From the NCBI RefSeq assembly GCF_036227405.1, contig NZ_CP109473.1, positions 1,612,001 through 1,676,000 on the forward strand: a DNA stretch of 64,000 nucleotides, written 5' to 3'. Source of the stretch: Streptomyces sp. NBC_01460 (GTDB lineage: Bacteria; Actinomycetota; Actinomycetes; Streptomycetales; Streptomycetaceae). This document shows, piece by piece, positions 35,869 through 44,669 of the stretch (position 1 is its first letter; each line of letters opens with the position of its first letter). Both the position numbers and the translations under genes were made by a program. Under the pieces are notes generated by a model. It had not been told where the DNA came from. It was given only the letters and a program-made list of their open reading frames with translations, and did not search any database.

Positions 35869-36633
35869 ATGGCGAAGAACATCCAGTCGCTCGAGCGGGC
35901 AGCCGCGATGCTGCGTCTGCTGGCGGGCGGCGAGCGTCGGCTCGGCCTGTCCGACATCTCGTCGTCGCTGGGTCTGGCCAAAGGTACCGCGCACGGCATT
36001 CTGCGGACCCTCCAGCACGAGGGCTTCGTCGAGCAGGACGCCGCGTCCGGCCGCTACCAGCTCGGCGCCGAGCTGCTGCGCCTGGGCAACAGCTATCTCG
36101 ACGTGCACGAACTGCGGGCCCGCGCACTGGTGTGGACGGACGACCTGGCCCGCTCCAGCGGCGAGAGCGTCCACCTGGGCGTGCTCCACCAGCACGGCGT
36201 CCTGATCGTCCACCACGTCTTCCGCCCGGACGACAGCCGCCAGGTGCTCGAGGTCGGCGCCATGCAGCCGCTGCACTCCACGGCCCTCGGCAAGGTGATC
36301 GCCGCCTACGACCCGGTCGCGCACAGCGAGGCCACCGAGGTGGAGCGACGCTCCTTCACCCCGCGCACCGTGACGGGCGAGGAGGAGTTCGAGTCGCTGC
36401 TCGACCTGATCCGGGCGCAGGGCTGGGCGGCCGATGTCGAGGAGACCTGGGAGGGCGTGGCGGCGGTGGCCGCCCCCATCCACGACCGGCGCAGGATGCC
36501 GGTCGGCGCCGTGGCCGTGACGGGTGCCGTGGAGCGTGTCTGCGCGGGCGGCGAACTGCGGCCCGAGCTCGTCGCCGCGGTGCGGGACTGCGCCCGCGCC
36601 GTCTCCCGGGATCTGGGCGCCGGGCGCTTCTGA
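35869..36633 (+). CDS. gylR: IclR-family glycerol operon regulator GylR
   Basis: A 254-residue IclR-type regulator. The N-terminal winged helix (NIQSLERAAAMLRLLAGGER and LGLSDISSSLGLAKGTAHGI) binds DNA. The C-terminal GAF-like effector domain (about 80-245) includes LHSTALGKVIAAY and EETWEGVAAVAAPIHDRR. Its position directly before glpF-glpK-glpD identifies it as the glycerol operon repressor known in Streptomyces, which responds to glycerol-3-phosphate. ATG 35869 has GGAGG upstream. Similar palindromes lie before this gene and before glpF, which suggests it controls both. It is divergent from metH. Confidence 0.94.
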   Translation: MAKNIQSLERAAAMLRLLAGGERRLGLSDISSSLGLAKGTAHGILRTLQHEGFVEQDAASGRYQLGAELLRLGNSYLDVHELRARALVWTDDLARSSGESVHLGVLHQHGVLIVHHVFRPDDSRQVLEVGAMQPLHSTALGKVIAAYDPVAHSEATEVERRSFTPRTVTGEEEFESLLDLIRAQGWAADVEETWEGVAAVAAPIHDRRRMPVGAVAVTGAVERVCAGGELRPELVAAVRDCARAVSRDLGAGRF

Positions 36634-36708
36634 GCCCGCCCCCGCGACGTCGTAACGATCGAGTCGCGCGTCACACACCCCTTGACGCACCCCCCTTCAG
36701 GGAGAAAC

Positions 36709-36751
36709 ATTGCCGCTCACCGGTCGGCATTGCCGAACACCTAACGGCAAT
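36709..36751. promoter_or_regulatory. Candidate GylR operator cluster upstream of glpF
   Basis: Three ATTGCCG units occur: direct copies at 36709-36715 and 36729-36735 (20-base period) and an inverted copy, CGGCAAT, at 36745-36751. The middle copy sits in the odd-centred palindrome TCGGCATTGCCGA (36724-36736). The arrangement on one helix face suits cooperative binding by an IclR-type protein. Confidence 0.6.
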
Positions 36752-36897
36752 ACGCGTTAGGGTGTGACAGTGCCGAGGGCCGGTCAAGCCCTACACAGGT
36801 GATGTGCCCCGCTTCTCACGGGTACCCACCTAGGGCGCGATCCACCGGAGGGACCCGGTGTTTCGCCTTCCCCTGGACGAAGGACAAAGGAGTCGCG

Positions 36898-37689
36898 GTG
36901 TCCAGCTCCGACATCTTCATCGGCGAGACCATCGGTACCGCCATACTCATCCTGCTCGGCGGCGGTGTCTGTGCCGCCGTCACGCTCAAGCGCTCAAAGG
37001 CGCAGAACGCCGGCTGGCTGGCCATCACCTTCGGGTGGGGCTTCGCCGTGCTGACGGGCGCCTACATCGCCTCCGGCGTGTCCGGAGCTCACCTCAACCC
37101 CGCGGTCACGATCGGCCTCGCGATCCAGGGCGGCACCGCGTGGAGCGATGTCCCCCTGTACCTCGCCTCCGAGCTGCTCGGCGCGATCATCGGTGCCGTG
37201 CTCGTCTGGGCCGTCTACTACGGACAGTTCCACGCGCACCTCACCGATCCCGAGATCGTGAAGGACCAGCCGGCCGAGGAAGGCATGGTCGACCAGGCGT
37301 CGGCGCCGAAGGCCGGCCCCGTGCTCGGCGTCTTCACCACCGGGCCGGAGATCCGGAACGCGGTGCAGAACGTCGTCACGGAGGTCATCGCCACGTTCGT
37401 CCTGGTCCTGGCGATCCTCACCCAGGGCCTCAACGACGAGGGCAACGGCCTCGGCGCCCTGGGCGCCCTGATCACCGCGCTGGTGGTCGTGGGGATCGGT
37501 CTGTCGCTCGGCGGCCCGACCGGCTACGCGATCAACCCGGTGCGCGACCTCGGCCCGAGGATCGTGCACGCGCTTCTGCCTCTGCCGAACAAGGGCGGGT
37601 CGGACTGGGGCTACGCCTGGGTACCGGTGGTAGGACCGCTCATCGGGGCCGCACTGGCCGGCGGGCTCTACAACCTCGCCTTCGCCTGA
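36898..37689 (+). CDS. glpF: Glycerol uptake facilitator GlpF
   Basis: A 263-residue aquaglyceroporin with six membrane helices and two half-helices. The first pore motif is the usual NPA in [12 protein letters not shown]. The second is NPV in [12 protein letters not shown], not the NPA normally seen before the RD pair; the selectivity-filter Arg is kept. GTG 36898 follows AAAGGAG. It is the first structural gene after gylR, 264 bases downstream, with operator candidates between. The glpK gene begins 41 bases after its stop. It admits glycerol by facilitated diffusion, and GlpK traps it by phosphorylation. Confidence 0.94.
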   Translation: MSSSDIFIGETIGTAILILLGGGVCAAVTLKRSKAQNAGWLAITFGWGFAVLTGAYIASGVSGAHLNPAVTIGLAIQGGTAWSDVPLYLASELLGAIIGAVLVWAVYYGQFHAHLTDPEIVKDQPAEEGMVDQASAPKAGPVLGVFTTGPEIRNAVQNVVTEVIATFVLVLAILTQGLNDEGNGLGALGALITALVVVGIGLSLGGPTGYAINPVRDLGPRIVHALLPLPNKGGSDWGYAWVPVVGPLIGAALAGGLYNLAFA

Positions 37690-37730
37690 GCCACACCCTC
37701 CACACCACACAGACCCTCCGGGAGCCAACC

Positions 37731-39260
37731 GTGACCGACGCACACACCACCGGACCGTTCATCGCGGCCATCGACCAGGGCACCACCTCCAGCCGCTGCA
37801 TCGTCTTCGACAAGGACGGCCGGATCGTCTCGGTCGACCAGAAGGAGCACGAGCAGATCTTCCCCAAGCCGGGCTGGGTCGAGCACGACGCCAAGGAGAT
37901 CTGGGAGAACGTCCAGGAGGTCGTGGCCGGGGCGATCGTCAAGGCCGGCATCACCGCCGCCGACGTCAAGGCGATCGGCATCACCAACCAGCGTGAGACC
38001 ACCCTCCTGTGGGACAAGAACACCGGTGAGCCGGTGTACAACGCCCTCGTCTGGCAGGACACCCGCACCGACGCCCTCTGCAAGGAGCTCGGCCGTAACG
38101 TCGGCCAGGACCGCTTCCGCCGCGAGACCGGGCTGCCCCTCGCCTCGTACTTCGCCGGCCCGAAGGTCCGCTGGCTCCTCGACAACGTGGAGGGCCTGCG
38201 CGAGCGCGCCGAGCGGGGCGAGATCCTCTTCGGCACCATGGACTCCTGGGTCATCTGGAACCTGACCGGCGGCACCGAAGGCGGCGTCCACGTCACCGAC
38301 GTCACCAACGCCTCGCGCACCCTCCTGATGAACCTGCACACGATGCAGTGGGACCAGAAGATCCTCAGTTCGATCAACATCCCGTCCGCACTGCTGCCGG
38401 AGATCCGGTCCTCCGCCGAGGTCTACGGCACCGCCAAGGGCGGCGTGCTCGACGGCGTCCCGGTGGCCTCCGCGCTGGGCGACCAGCAGGCCGCGCTGTT
38501 CGGCCAGACGTGCTTCGCCGAGGGCGAGGCCAAGTCCACGTACGGCACCGGCACCTTCATGCTGATCAACACGGGTGAGACCCCCGTCAACTCCTACAAC
38601 GGGCTGCTGACGACGGTCGGCTACCGGATCGGCGACCAGAAGGCGGTGTACGCGCTGGAGGGGTCCATCGCGGTCACCGGCTCGCTCGTCCAGTGGATGC
38701 GCGACCAGATGGGCCTGATCAAGTCCGCGGCCGAGATCGAGACACTCGCCTCCTCCGTCGAGGACAACGGCGGCGCCTACTTCGTGCCCGCGTTCTCCGG
38801 TCTGTTCGCCCCGTACTGGCGTCCGGACGCCCGGGGTGTCATCGCCGGCCTCACCCGGTACGTGACCAAGGCGCACATCGCCCGTGCCGTGCTCGAGGCG
38901 ACCGCGTGGCAGACCCGTGAGATCAGCGACGCCATGACCAAGGACTCCGGCGTCGAGCTGACCGCGCTCAAGGTCGACGGCGGAATGACCTCCAACAACC
39001 TGCTGATGCAGACGCTCTCCGACTTCCTGGACGCACCCGTGGTGCGCCCGATGGTCGCCGAGACGACCTGCCTCGGCGCGGCCTACGCCGCCGGCCTCGC
39101 CGTCGGCTTCTGGCCGGACACCGACGCGCTGCGCGCCAACTGGCGCCGCGCCGCCGAGTGGACCCCCCGTATGGACGCGGCCACCCGTGACCGCGAGTAC
39201 AAGAGCTGGCTCAAGGCCGTCGAACGGACCATGGGCTGGATCGACGACGACGAGAGCTGA
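37731..39260 (+). CDS. glpK: Glycerol kinase GlpK
   Basis: A 509-residue FGGY-family sugar kinase that makes sn-glycerol-3-phosphate. The N-terminal [19 protein letters not shown] carries the phosphate-binding loop. [12 protein letters not shown] and [11 protein letters not shown] line the substrate site. [15 protein letters not shown] and [14 protein letters not shown] are the C-terminal ATP-domain motifs. The length is normal for the family. GTG 37731 was chosen at the family N-terminus; the frame is open back through glpF, which is coincidental. It is followed after 12 bases by glpD. Confidence 0.97.
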   Translation: MTDAHTTGPFIAAIDQGTTSSRCIVFDKDGRIVSVDQKEHEQIFPKPGWVEHDAKEIWENVQEVVAGAIVKAGITAADVKAIGITNQRETTLLWDKNTGEPVYNALVWQDTRTDALCKELGRNVGQDRFRRETGLPLASYFAGPKVRWLLDNVEGLRERAERGEILFGTMDSWVIWNLTGGTEGGVHVTDVTNASRTLLMNLHTMQWDQKILSSINIPSALLPEIRSSAEVYGTAKGGVLDGVPVASALGDQQAALFGQTCFAEGEAKSTYGTGTFMLINTGETPVNSYNGLLTTVGYRIGDQKAVYALEGSIAVTGSLVQWMRDQMGLIKSAAEIETLASSVEDNGGAYFVPAFSGLFAPYWRPDARGVIAGLTRYVTKAHIARAVLEATAWQTREISDAMTKDSGVELTALKVDGGMTSNNLLMQTLSDFLDAPVVRPMVAETTCLGAAYAAGLAVGFWPDTDALRANWRRAAEWTPRMDAATRDREYKSWLKAVERTMGWIDDDES

Positions 39261-39272
39261 GGAGCAATCGAC

Positions 39273-40883
39273 ATGACCACCCTGCAGAGCGTCCCCGCCC
39301 TCGGGACGCATCCGGCCTCCGGCTCCCTCCCGAGCCGTGCCGAGACCCGGGAGCAGCTTTCCAAGGCGACGTACGACCTCCTGGTGATCGGCGGCGGCAT
39401 CCTGGGCATCTCCACCGCCTGGCATGCCGCGCAGTCCGGGCTGCGGGTGGCCCTGGTGGACGCCGGCGACTTCGCCGGCGCCACCTCCTCCGCCTCCTCC
39501 AAGCTGCTCCACGGCGGTCTGCGCTATCTCCAGACCGGCGCGGTGAAGCTGGTCGCGGAGAACCACTTCGAGCGCCGCGCGGTCTCCCGTCAGGTCGCCC
39601 CGCACCTGGCCAGCCCGCTCACCTTCTACCTGCCCGTCTACAAGGGCGGCCCGCACGGCGCCGCCAAGCTCGGCGCGGGCGTCTTCGCCTACTCGGCGCT
39701 GTCCGCGTTCGGTGACGGCGTCGGCCATGTGATCAGCCCCGCCCGGGCGCAGCGCGACGTGCCCGAGCTCCGTACCGACAACCTGAAGGCTGTCGCGGTC
39801 TACGGCGACGACCAGATGAACGACGCCCGGATGGCGCTGATGACGGTCCGCGCGGCCGTCGACGCCGGAGCCGTCGTCCTCAACCACGCCGCGGTGACCG
39901 GTCTGCGGTTCACCCGGGGCCGGGTCACCGGCGCCGAGCTGGAGGACCGTCAGGACGGTACGGAGTTCGGCGTCGACGCCCGCCTCGTGCTGAACGCCAC
40001 CGGTCCGTGGGTCGACCACCTGCGCAAGCTGGAGGACCCGAACGCGGCGCCTTCCATACGCCTGTCCAAGGGCGCGCACCTGGTCCTCAGGCGGACCCGC
40101 CCGTGGAAGGCGGCACTGGCGACCCCGATCGACAAGTACCGGATCACGTTCGCCCTGCCGTGGGAGGACATGCTGCTGCTCGGGACGACCGACGAGGAGT
40201 ACGAGGGCGACCCGGCCGATGTCGCGGTCACCGAGAAGGACACGGCCCAGATCCTCGACGAGGCCGCCTTCTCCGTGCGGGACCAGCAGCTGTCCCGGGA
40301 CCTGATCACGTACTCCTTCGCAGGACTGCGGGTGCTGCCCGGCGGCCCGGGTGACACGTCCAAGGCCAAGCGCGAGACGGTCGTGACCGAGGGGCGCGGC
40401 GGGATGCTGTCCGTCGCGGGCGGCAAGTGGACGACGTTCCGCCACATCGGCCGTACGGTGATGAACAAGCTGGCCGAACTGCCCGGCCACCCCCTCGCCG
40501 AGGACATGGAGCCGATGGCCCGGCTGCCCAGGAAGATGCCGCTCCCCGGTATCGCCAACCCGAACGCGGTGGCACACCGGCTGCTGGTCGACGGCGGTAC
40601 GCCGGGACCGCGGATGTCCGCCGACACGGCCCGGCACCTCGCCACCCATTACGGCTCGCTCTCCTTCGACATCGCACGGCTGGCGAACGAGAACCCGGCG
40701 CTGGCCGAGCGCGTCCACCCCGACGCCCCGGAGATCTGGGCGCAGGTGGCGTACGCGCGCGACCGCGAGTGGGCCGAGACGGCGGACGACGTGCTGCGCC
40801 GCCGGACGACCCTGACGATCCGGGGCCTGGCCACGGACGACATCCGGGGCCGGGTCGAGGCCATGCTGGCCGACGGGCGCTGA
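39273..40883 (+). CDS. glpD: Glycerol-3-phosphate dehydrogenase GlpD (FAD)
   Basis: A 536-residue respiratory-type dehydrogenase that oxidises glycerol-3-phosphate to dihydroxyacetone phosphate. The FAD-binding start is LLVIGGGILGISTAWHAA. SSASSKLLHGGLRYL is the family signature. LSKGAHLVLRR and SVAGGKWTTFRHIGR mark the substrate and FAD regions. The C-terminal ~120 residues are the helical GlpO/GlpD cap domain (YARDREWAETADDVLRRRTT). ATG 39273 has a GAGGAG ribosome site. It completes the conversion of glycerol to a glycolytic intermediate and is followed by a hairpin terminator. Confidence 0.96.
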   Translation: MTTLQSVPALGTHPASGSLPSRAETREQLSKATYDLLVIGGGILGISTAWHAAQSGLRVALVDAGDFAGATSSASSKLLHGGLRYLQTGAVKLVAENHFERRAVSRQVAPHLASPLTFYLPVYKGGPHGAAKLGAGVFAYSALSAFGDGVGHVISPARAQRDVPELRTDNLKAVAVYGDDQMNDARMALMTVRAAVDAGAVVLNHAAVTGLRFTRGRVTGAELEDRQDGTEFGVDARLVLNATGPWVDHLRKLEDPNAAPSIRLSKGAHLVLRRTRPWKAALATPIDKYRITFALPWEDMLLLGTTDEEYEGDPADVAVTEKDTAQILDEAAFSVRDQQLSRDLITYSFAGLRVLPGGPGDTSKAKRETVVTEGRGGMLSVAGGKWTTFRHIGRTVMNKLAELPGHPLAEDMEPMARLPRKMPLPGIANPNAVAHRLLVDGGTPGPRMSADTARHLATHYGSLSFDIARLANENPALAERVHPDAPEIWAQVAYARDREWAETADDVLRRRTTLTIRGLATDDIRGRVEAMLADGR

Positions 40884-40906
40884 CCGCGGGCCGTACGCAC
40901 GCGCAG

Positions 40907-40936
40907 GGGCGGTCTCCCGGTCACGGGAGGCCGCCC
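40907..40936. terminator. Hairpin terminator after glpD
   Basis: A 13-bp stem (40907-40919 with 40924-40936) with one G-T wobble and a 4-base loop, 24 bases after the glpD stop. Confidence 0.75.
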
Positions 40937-41036
40937 TCCCGCCATGAGCCCGGCGGACGGGCGCGGCGGCCCGGATCCGGTGGACGTGCCATGCCGCCGC
41001 CATACGGGCGCAATGTGACGCGGGGACAGTGGAGGG

Positions 41037-42002
41037 ATGTCCGAACCAGAGGGATTCCATCTGTCGGCGGCGCTGAACGGCGCCGGTTCACATCCGGGCG
41101 CGCCCGCCAGGCCCTTCACATCCGAGGAGTACGTCCGGCTCGTGCGCGGTGCCGAGGCCGGGCTGCTCGACTTCGTCACGGTCGAGGACGGCCCCGGGCG
41201 GCTCGACTCCGGGCTGCTCCTCGCCCTGGCCGCACAGGTCACCGACCGGATCGGGCTCGTCCCGCTGGGGCCGACGACGGGTGACCCCGGCGCCTGGGCG
41301 ACACGGATCGCCACGCTCGACCACCTGAGCGCGGGACGGGCCGGGGTGCGGCCCCGGGCCACGACGAGCAACCCCGAGCACGCCCGGCTGCTGAAGATCC
41401 TCGGCACCCCCGAGGGGGACGCGAAGGTCGCCGAACTCTTCGCCCGGGCGGACGAGTTCCTCACCGAGGTCACCGGGGCGTGGGCCACCGCCGCGCCCTC
41501 ACCGCAGGGCAGGCCGCCGCTGGCGCTGCTCGCGCACGCCACGGTCCCCTACCGGCTCGCGGCCACGCACGGCGACGTCGTCCTCGTGACCCCGGCCGAC
41601 ACCGCGGACCTGGTCACCATCCGCAAGGAGGTCGAGTCGCTGCGGGAGGCGGCGGGAAGGCCCGCCGGAGCGCTGCGCCTCCTCGCCGACGTCAACGTCG
41701 TCCTGGCTGACAGCCAGGAGGCGGCCGACGCGCGCACAGCGGCGCTGGAGAAGGCCGCCGGAGCCCCGTTCACCTCGGACGCCGCCATATTCTCCGGCAC
41801 GTCCGAGGGGCTGGCCGACCTTCTTCAGGAGTGGTTCCGCGAGGGCGGCGCCGACGGCTTCCGGCTGCGGCCCGCGGTCCTCCCCGACGACCTGGACGCG
41901 ATCGTCACCGGGCTGGTGCCCGTCCTGCAGCGGCGCGGGCTCTTCCGCACCGCGTACACCGCCCGGACCCTGCGCGGCCACCTCGGCCTCCAGGCCGCCT
42001 GA
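41037..42002 (+). CDS. LLM-class flavin-dependent oxidoreductase
   Basis: A 321-residue luciferase-like monooxygenase fold protein. A (beta/alpha)8 pattern is seen, with IGLVPLGPTTGDPGAWATRI and TLDHLSAGRAGVRPRA as the family's conserved stretches. It is short and divergent compared with the neighbour at 42036. The ATG has GGAGGG upstream. Cofactor choice (FMN or F420) and substrate are unknown. It is followed by a second LLM gene after 33 bases, and the two probably form one transcript; such pairs often act in desulfonation or thiol/xenobiotic oxidation, but nothing here shows that. Confidence 0.85.
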   Translation: MSEPEGFHLSAALNGAGSHPGAPARPFTSEEYVRLVRGAEAGLLDFVTVEDGPGRLDSGLLLALAAQVTDRIGLVPLGPTTGDPGAWATRIATLDHLSAGRAGVRPRATTSNPEHARLLKILGTPEGDAKVAELFARADEFLTEVTGAWATAAPSPQGRPPLALLAHATVPYRLAATHGDVVLVTPADTADLVTIRKEVESLREAAGRPAGALRLLADVNVVLADSQEAADARTAALEKAAGAPFTSDAAIFSGTSEGLADLLQEWFREGGADGFRLRPAVLPDDLDAIVTGLVPVLQRRGLFRTAYTARTLRGHLGLQAA

Positions 42003-42035
42003 CCGCCCTCGCCGCACCACGGAAGGAAGGCCCCT

Positions 42036-43093
42036 GTGAAGTTCTCCGTGCTCTCCCTCATCGGCCATGCCCCGCATCCGCTGACCGGGGCGCTGCCCTC
42101 CGCCGCCGAGCGGTTCCACGAGGTGATCGGGACCGGCGTGGCGGCGGAGCGGCTCGGCTTCGACGGGTACGCGATCGGCGAACGGCACGCCGGGCCGTTC
42201 CTCTCGTCGAGCCCCGGTGTGGTGCTGGGGGCGCTGGCCGCCCGCACCTCCACGATCAGGCTGCTGACCGGGGTGACGGTCGTCGCGATCCTCGATCCGG
42301 TGCGGGTGGCGGAGGAGTTCGCGACACTCGACCAGATCGCGCGGGGCCGGCTCGAGCTCGTCGTGGGGAAGGGCGCGGAGGCCGGTCACTTCAGCCTGTT
42401 CGGGCTGGACGAGGAACGGCAGTGGGATCTGCAGAAGGAGAAGTACGAGCTGCTGCGGCGGCTCTGGACCGAGGAGGGCGTCGACTGGGAGGGGGAGTTC
42501 CGGCCCGCGCTGAAGAACGTGACGACGGTGCCGCGCCCCTACGCCGGCCCGCCGCGCGTCTGGCACGGCTCGGCGACGAGCCTCAACTCCCCCGAGCTGG
42601 CGGCCGAGCACGGCGACCCCCTGTTCACCGCCAACGCGATCCAGCCCCGCGAGGCGTACGCCCGGCTCATCGCCCACTACCGCGAGCGCTTCGAGGCCTA
42701 CGGGCACGACCCGGCGGACGCGCGGGTGGCGGCGGGGTCCGGCGGCCTGCTGATCGCGGACACCCCGCACAAGGCCGTCGCACGCTACAAGGAGCTGTAC
42801 GAGGCCAAGGTCGCCCAGTCCTTCAAGCCGCACCTGGAGGGCAGGGCGGGCTACAACACACCATTCGCACGATCGAGGACGCGATGGCCGGCGGACCTCA
42901 GCTCATCGGCTCCCCGCAGCAGATCATCGACAAGATCCTCGGCTTCCACGCGGCCTACCGGCACGATCTCCAGTCGGTCACCGTCGACGGCTTCGGCCTT
43001 CCGCACGAGGAGCAGCTGGAGACGCTCCAGCGGTTCGCCGAGGAGATCGCCCCGGTCGTGCGGCGCGAGGCGCCCTCCACGCTCTGGGACTGA
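42036..43093 (+). pseudogene. LLM-class flavin-dependent oxidoreductase with apparent 1-base deletion
   Basis: Frame 1 from GTG 42036 gives a normal LLM protein (KFSVLSLIGHAPHPL, LDQIARGRLELVVGKGAEAG) up to GRAGYNT at about base 42860. The rest of the family's C-terminus (IRTIEDAMAGGPQLIGSPQQ, then IIDKILGFHAAYRHDLQSVT, and so on to STLWD) continues in another frame and stops at 43093. Adding one base around 42858-42862 restores a 352-residue protein. The original frame instead runs on as Ser/Arg-rich nonsense to 43214. The loss removes the last ~75 residues, probably including part of the flavin site, so a true mutation would likely inactivate it. A sequencing error is equally possible. Confidence 0.82.
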
Positions 43094-43138
43094 CCCGCGG
43101 GGCTCGCGCCCGGATGTGTGGCCGCATAATGAGGCCAT

Positions 43139-43149
43139 ACATCGGATGT
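43139..43149. promoter_or_regulatory. FadR-type operator before the regulator gene
   Basis: ACATCGGATGT is an 11-bp palindrome (5-bp arms, one central base) 22 bases upstream of the regulator's ATG. A 12-base match, ATACATCGGATG (43137-43148), recurs in reverse complement at 46025-46036 ahead of the dehydratase gene. Confidence 0.75.
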
Positions 43150-43171
43150 CTTGTGCGCGAGGAGGCCCCAC

Positions 43172-43843
43172 ATGGCCGTCACCGACGAAGCGATCGAGAA
43201 GATCAAGGGAATGATCGTCTCGGGTGCGCTGGCCCCGGGCGACCGGCTTCCCAAGGAGAGCGAGCTCGCGGCCGAACTGGGCCTGTCGCGCAACTCGCTG
43301 CGCGAGGCGGTGCGCGCCCTCTCGCTGATCCGGATCCTCGACGTCCGCCAGGGCGACGGCACCTACGTCACCAGCCTGGACCCGCAGCTGCTCCTGGAGG
43401 CGCTCAGCTTCGTGGTGGACTTCCACCGCGACGACACGGTGCTGGAGTTCTTCGCGGTCCGCAGGATCCTGGAGCCCGCGGCCACCGCGATGGCGGCGCT
43501 GCGCATCGAGGAGGAGCAACTGGACGCCTTGGATGCCCAGTTGGACGCACTGGGCCCGGACCCCTCGGTGGAGGCACTCGTCGCCGGCGACCTGGAGTTC
43601 CACCGCGGCATCGTCCGGCACTCCGGCAACTCGGTGCTCTGCTCCCTGCTGGACGGCCTGTCGGGCCCCACCACCCGGGCCAGGGTGTGGCGCGGGCTGA
43701 CGCAGGAGGACGCGGTCGCCCGCACCCTGCGCGAACACCGGGCGATCCTCGCCGCGATGCGGGACCGGGACGCGGAGGCGGCCCGGTCCTGGGCGACGGT
43801 GCACGTGGCGAGCGTGGAGCAGTGGCTGCGCTCGACCCTCTGA
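43172..43843 (+). CDS. GntR/FadR-family transcriptional regulator
   Basis: A 223-residue regulator with an N-terminal winged helix (KIKGMIVSGALAPGDRLPKE and LAAELGLSRNSLREAVRALS) and a C-terminal all-helical FCD domain. The FCD metal ligands are visible in FFAVRRILEPAATA, DLEFHRGIVRHSGN and REHRAILAAMRDRD. FCD regulators usually respond to sugar acids or other carboxylates. ATG 43172 has GGAGG upstream. The palindrome in its own leader and again before the L-fuconate dehydratase gene argues that it represses both. It is convergent with that gene pair. Confidence 0.93.
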   Translation: MAVTDEAIEKIKGMIVSGALAPGDRLPKESELAAELGLSRNSLREAVRALSLIRILDVRQGDGTYVTSLDPQLLLEALSFVVDFHRDDTVLEFFAVRRILEPAATAMAALRIEEEQLDALDAQLDALGPDPSVEALVAGDLEFHRGIVRHSGNSVLCSLLDGLSGPTTRARVWRGLTQEDAVARTLREHRAILAAMRDRDAEAARSWATVHVASVEQWLRSTL

Positions 43844-43883
43844 ACCGCGTCCCGCCCCGCGCCGGACCGGGCAGCGGACGCGG

Positions 43884-44669
43884 TCAGCCCTGCGCCGGGG
43901 CGGGGCGCAGCCGCAGCCCCTGCATCCCCCCGTCGACGGCGAGCGCGGTGCCGGTGACGGAGGCGGCCGCCGGGCTCGCCAGGTAGACGACGGCGGCGGC
44001 GACCTCCTCGGCGGAGACCAGCCGCCCCAGGGGCTGGCGGGCGTCGAGCGCCGCGCGCTCCGCCGCCGGGTCCTCGGCCCGGTCGAGGAGCCGGCCGATC
44101 CAGGGGGTGTCCGCCGTACCGGGGTTGACGCAGTTGACCCTGATCCCCTCCCGGACGTGGTCGGCCGCCATGGCGAGGGTGAGGGAGAGCACGGCGCCCT
44201 TGCTCGCGCTGTAGAGCGCGCGCTGCGGCAGCCCGGCGGTCGCGGCGATGGAGCAGGTCTGGGTGATCGACACGGCCCCCGGGCGTCCGGCGGCGGCCCG
44301 GCGCAGATGCGGCAGGGCGTGGCGGGCGGTGCGGACCATGCCGAGCACATTGACGTCCAGCACCCGGGTCCACTCCGCGTCGGTGTTCTCCTCCACCGTG
44401 CCGACCGAGCCGATCCCGGCGTTGGAGACGAGGGTGTGCAGGCCGCCCAGCTCCTCGGCGGCCCGGTCGACGGCGCTCCGTACGGCGTCGTCGTCCGTCA
44501 CGTCGGCCCCCAGTGCGAGGGCCCCTTCGGGAGCGCCCTCCGGATCGAGGTCGAGCACCGCGACGCGGGCCCCTCGGGCGAGCAGGAGGCTCGCCACGGC
44601 GGCGCCGATGCCGGACGCGCCGCCCGTCACCAGGGCGGACAGTCCGTCGAAATCCTGCGTACCGGTCAT
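43884..44669 (-). CDS. Short-chain dehydrogenase/reductase, probably of sugar-acid catabolism
   Basis: A 261-residue SDR. The NAD(P) site is [22 protein letters not shown] with an Asp that favours NAD, and SNAGIGS. The catalytic residues are Ser in [13 protein letters not shown] and the YSASK Tyr/Lys pair. The C-terminal [12 protein letters not shown] is typical. The ATG at 44669 overlaps the TGA of the dehydratase gene by four bases (ATGA), so the two are translationally coupled. Next to an L-fuconate dehydratase, it is best read as a 2-keto-3-deoxy-L-fuconate (or related) dehydrogenase; this substrate is inferred from context. Confidence 0.9.
   Translation of the reverse strand: MTGTQDFDGLSALVTGGASGIGAAVASLLLARGARVAVLDLDPEGAPEGALALGADVTDDDAVRSAVDRAAEELGGLHTLVSNAGIGSVGTVEENTDAEWTRVLDVNVLGMVRTARHALPHLRRAAAGRPGAVSITQTCSIAATAGLPQRALYSASKGAVLSLTLAMAADHVREGIRVNCVNPGTADTPWIGRLLDRAEDPAAERAALDARQPLGRLVSAEEVAAAVVYLASPAAASVTGTALAVDGGMQGLRLRPAPAQG

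Noticed and set aside
36858..37730. Apparent GlpF-region/GlpK fusion of 800 codons
   Set aside because: The upstream part is an out-of-frame reading of glpF; GlpK starts normally at GTG 37731.
37668..41060. A 1130-codon open frame on the minus strand across glpK and glpD
   Set aside because: It is antisense to well-supported genes and arises from GC-rich codon bias; its translation is Gly/Arg/Val-rich with no family likeness.
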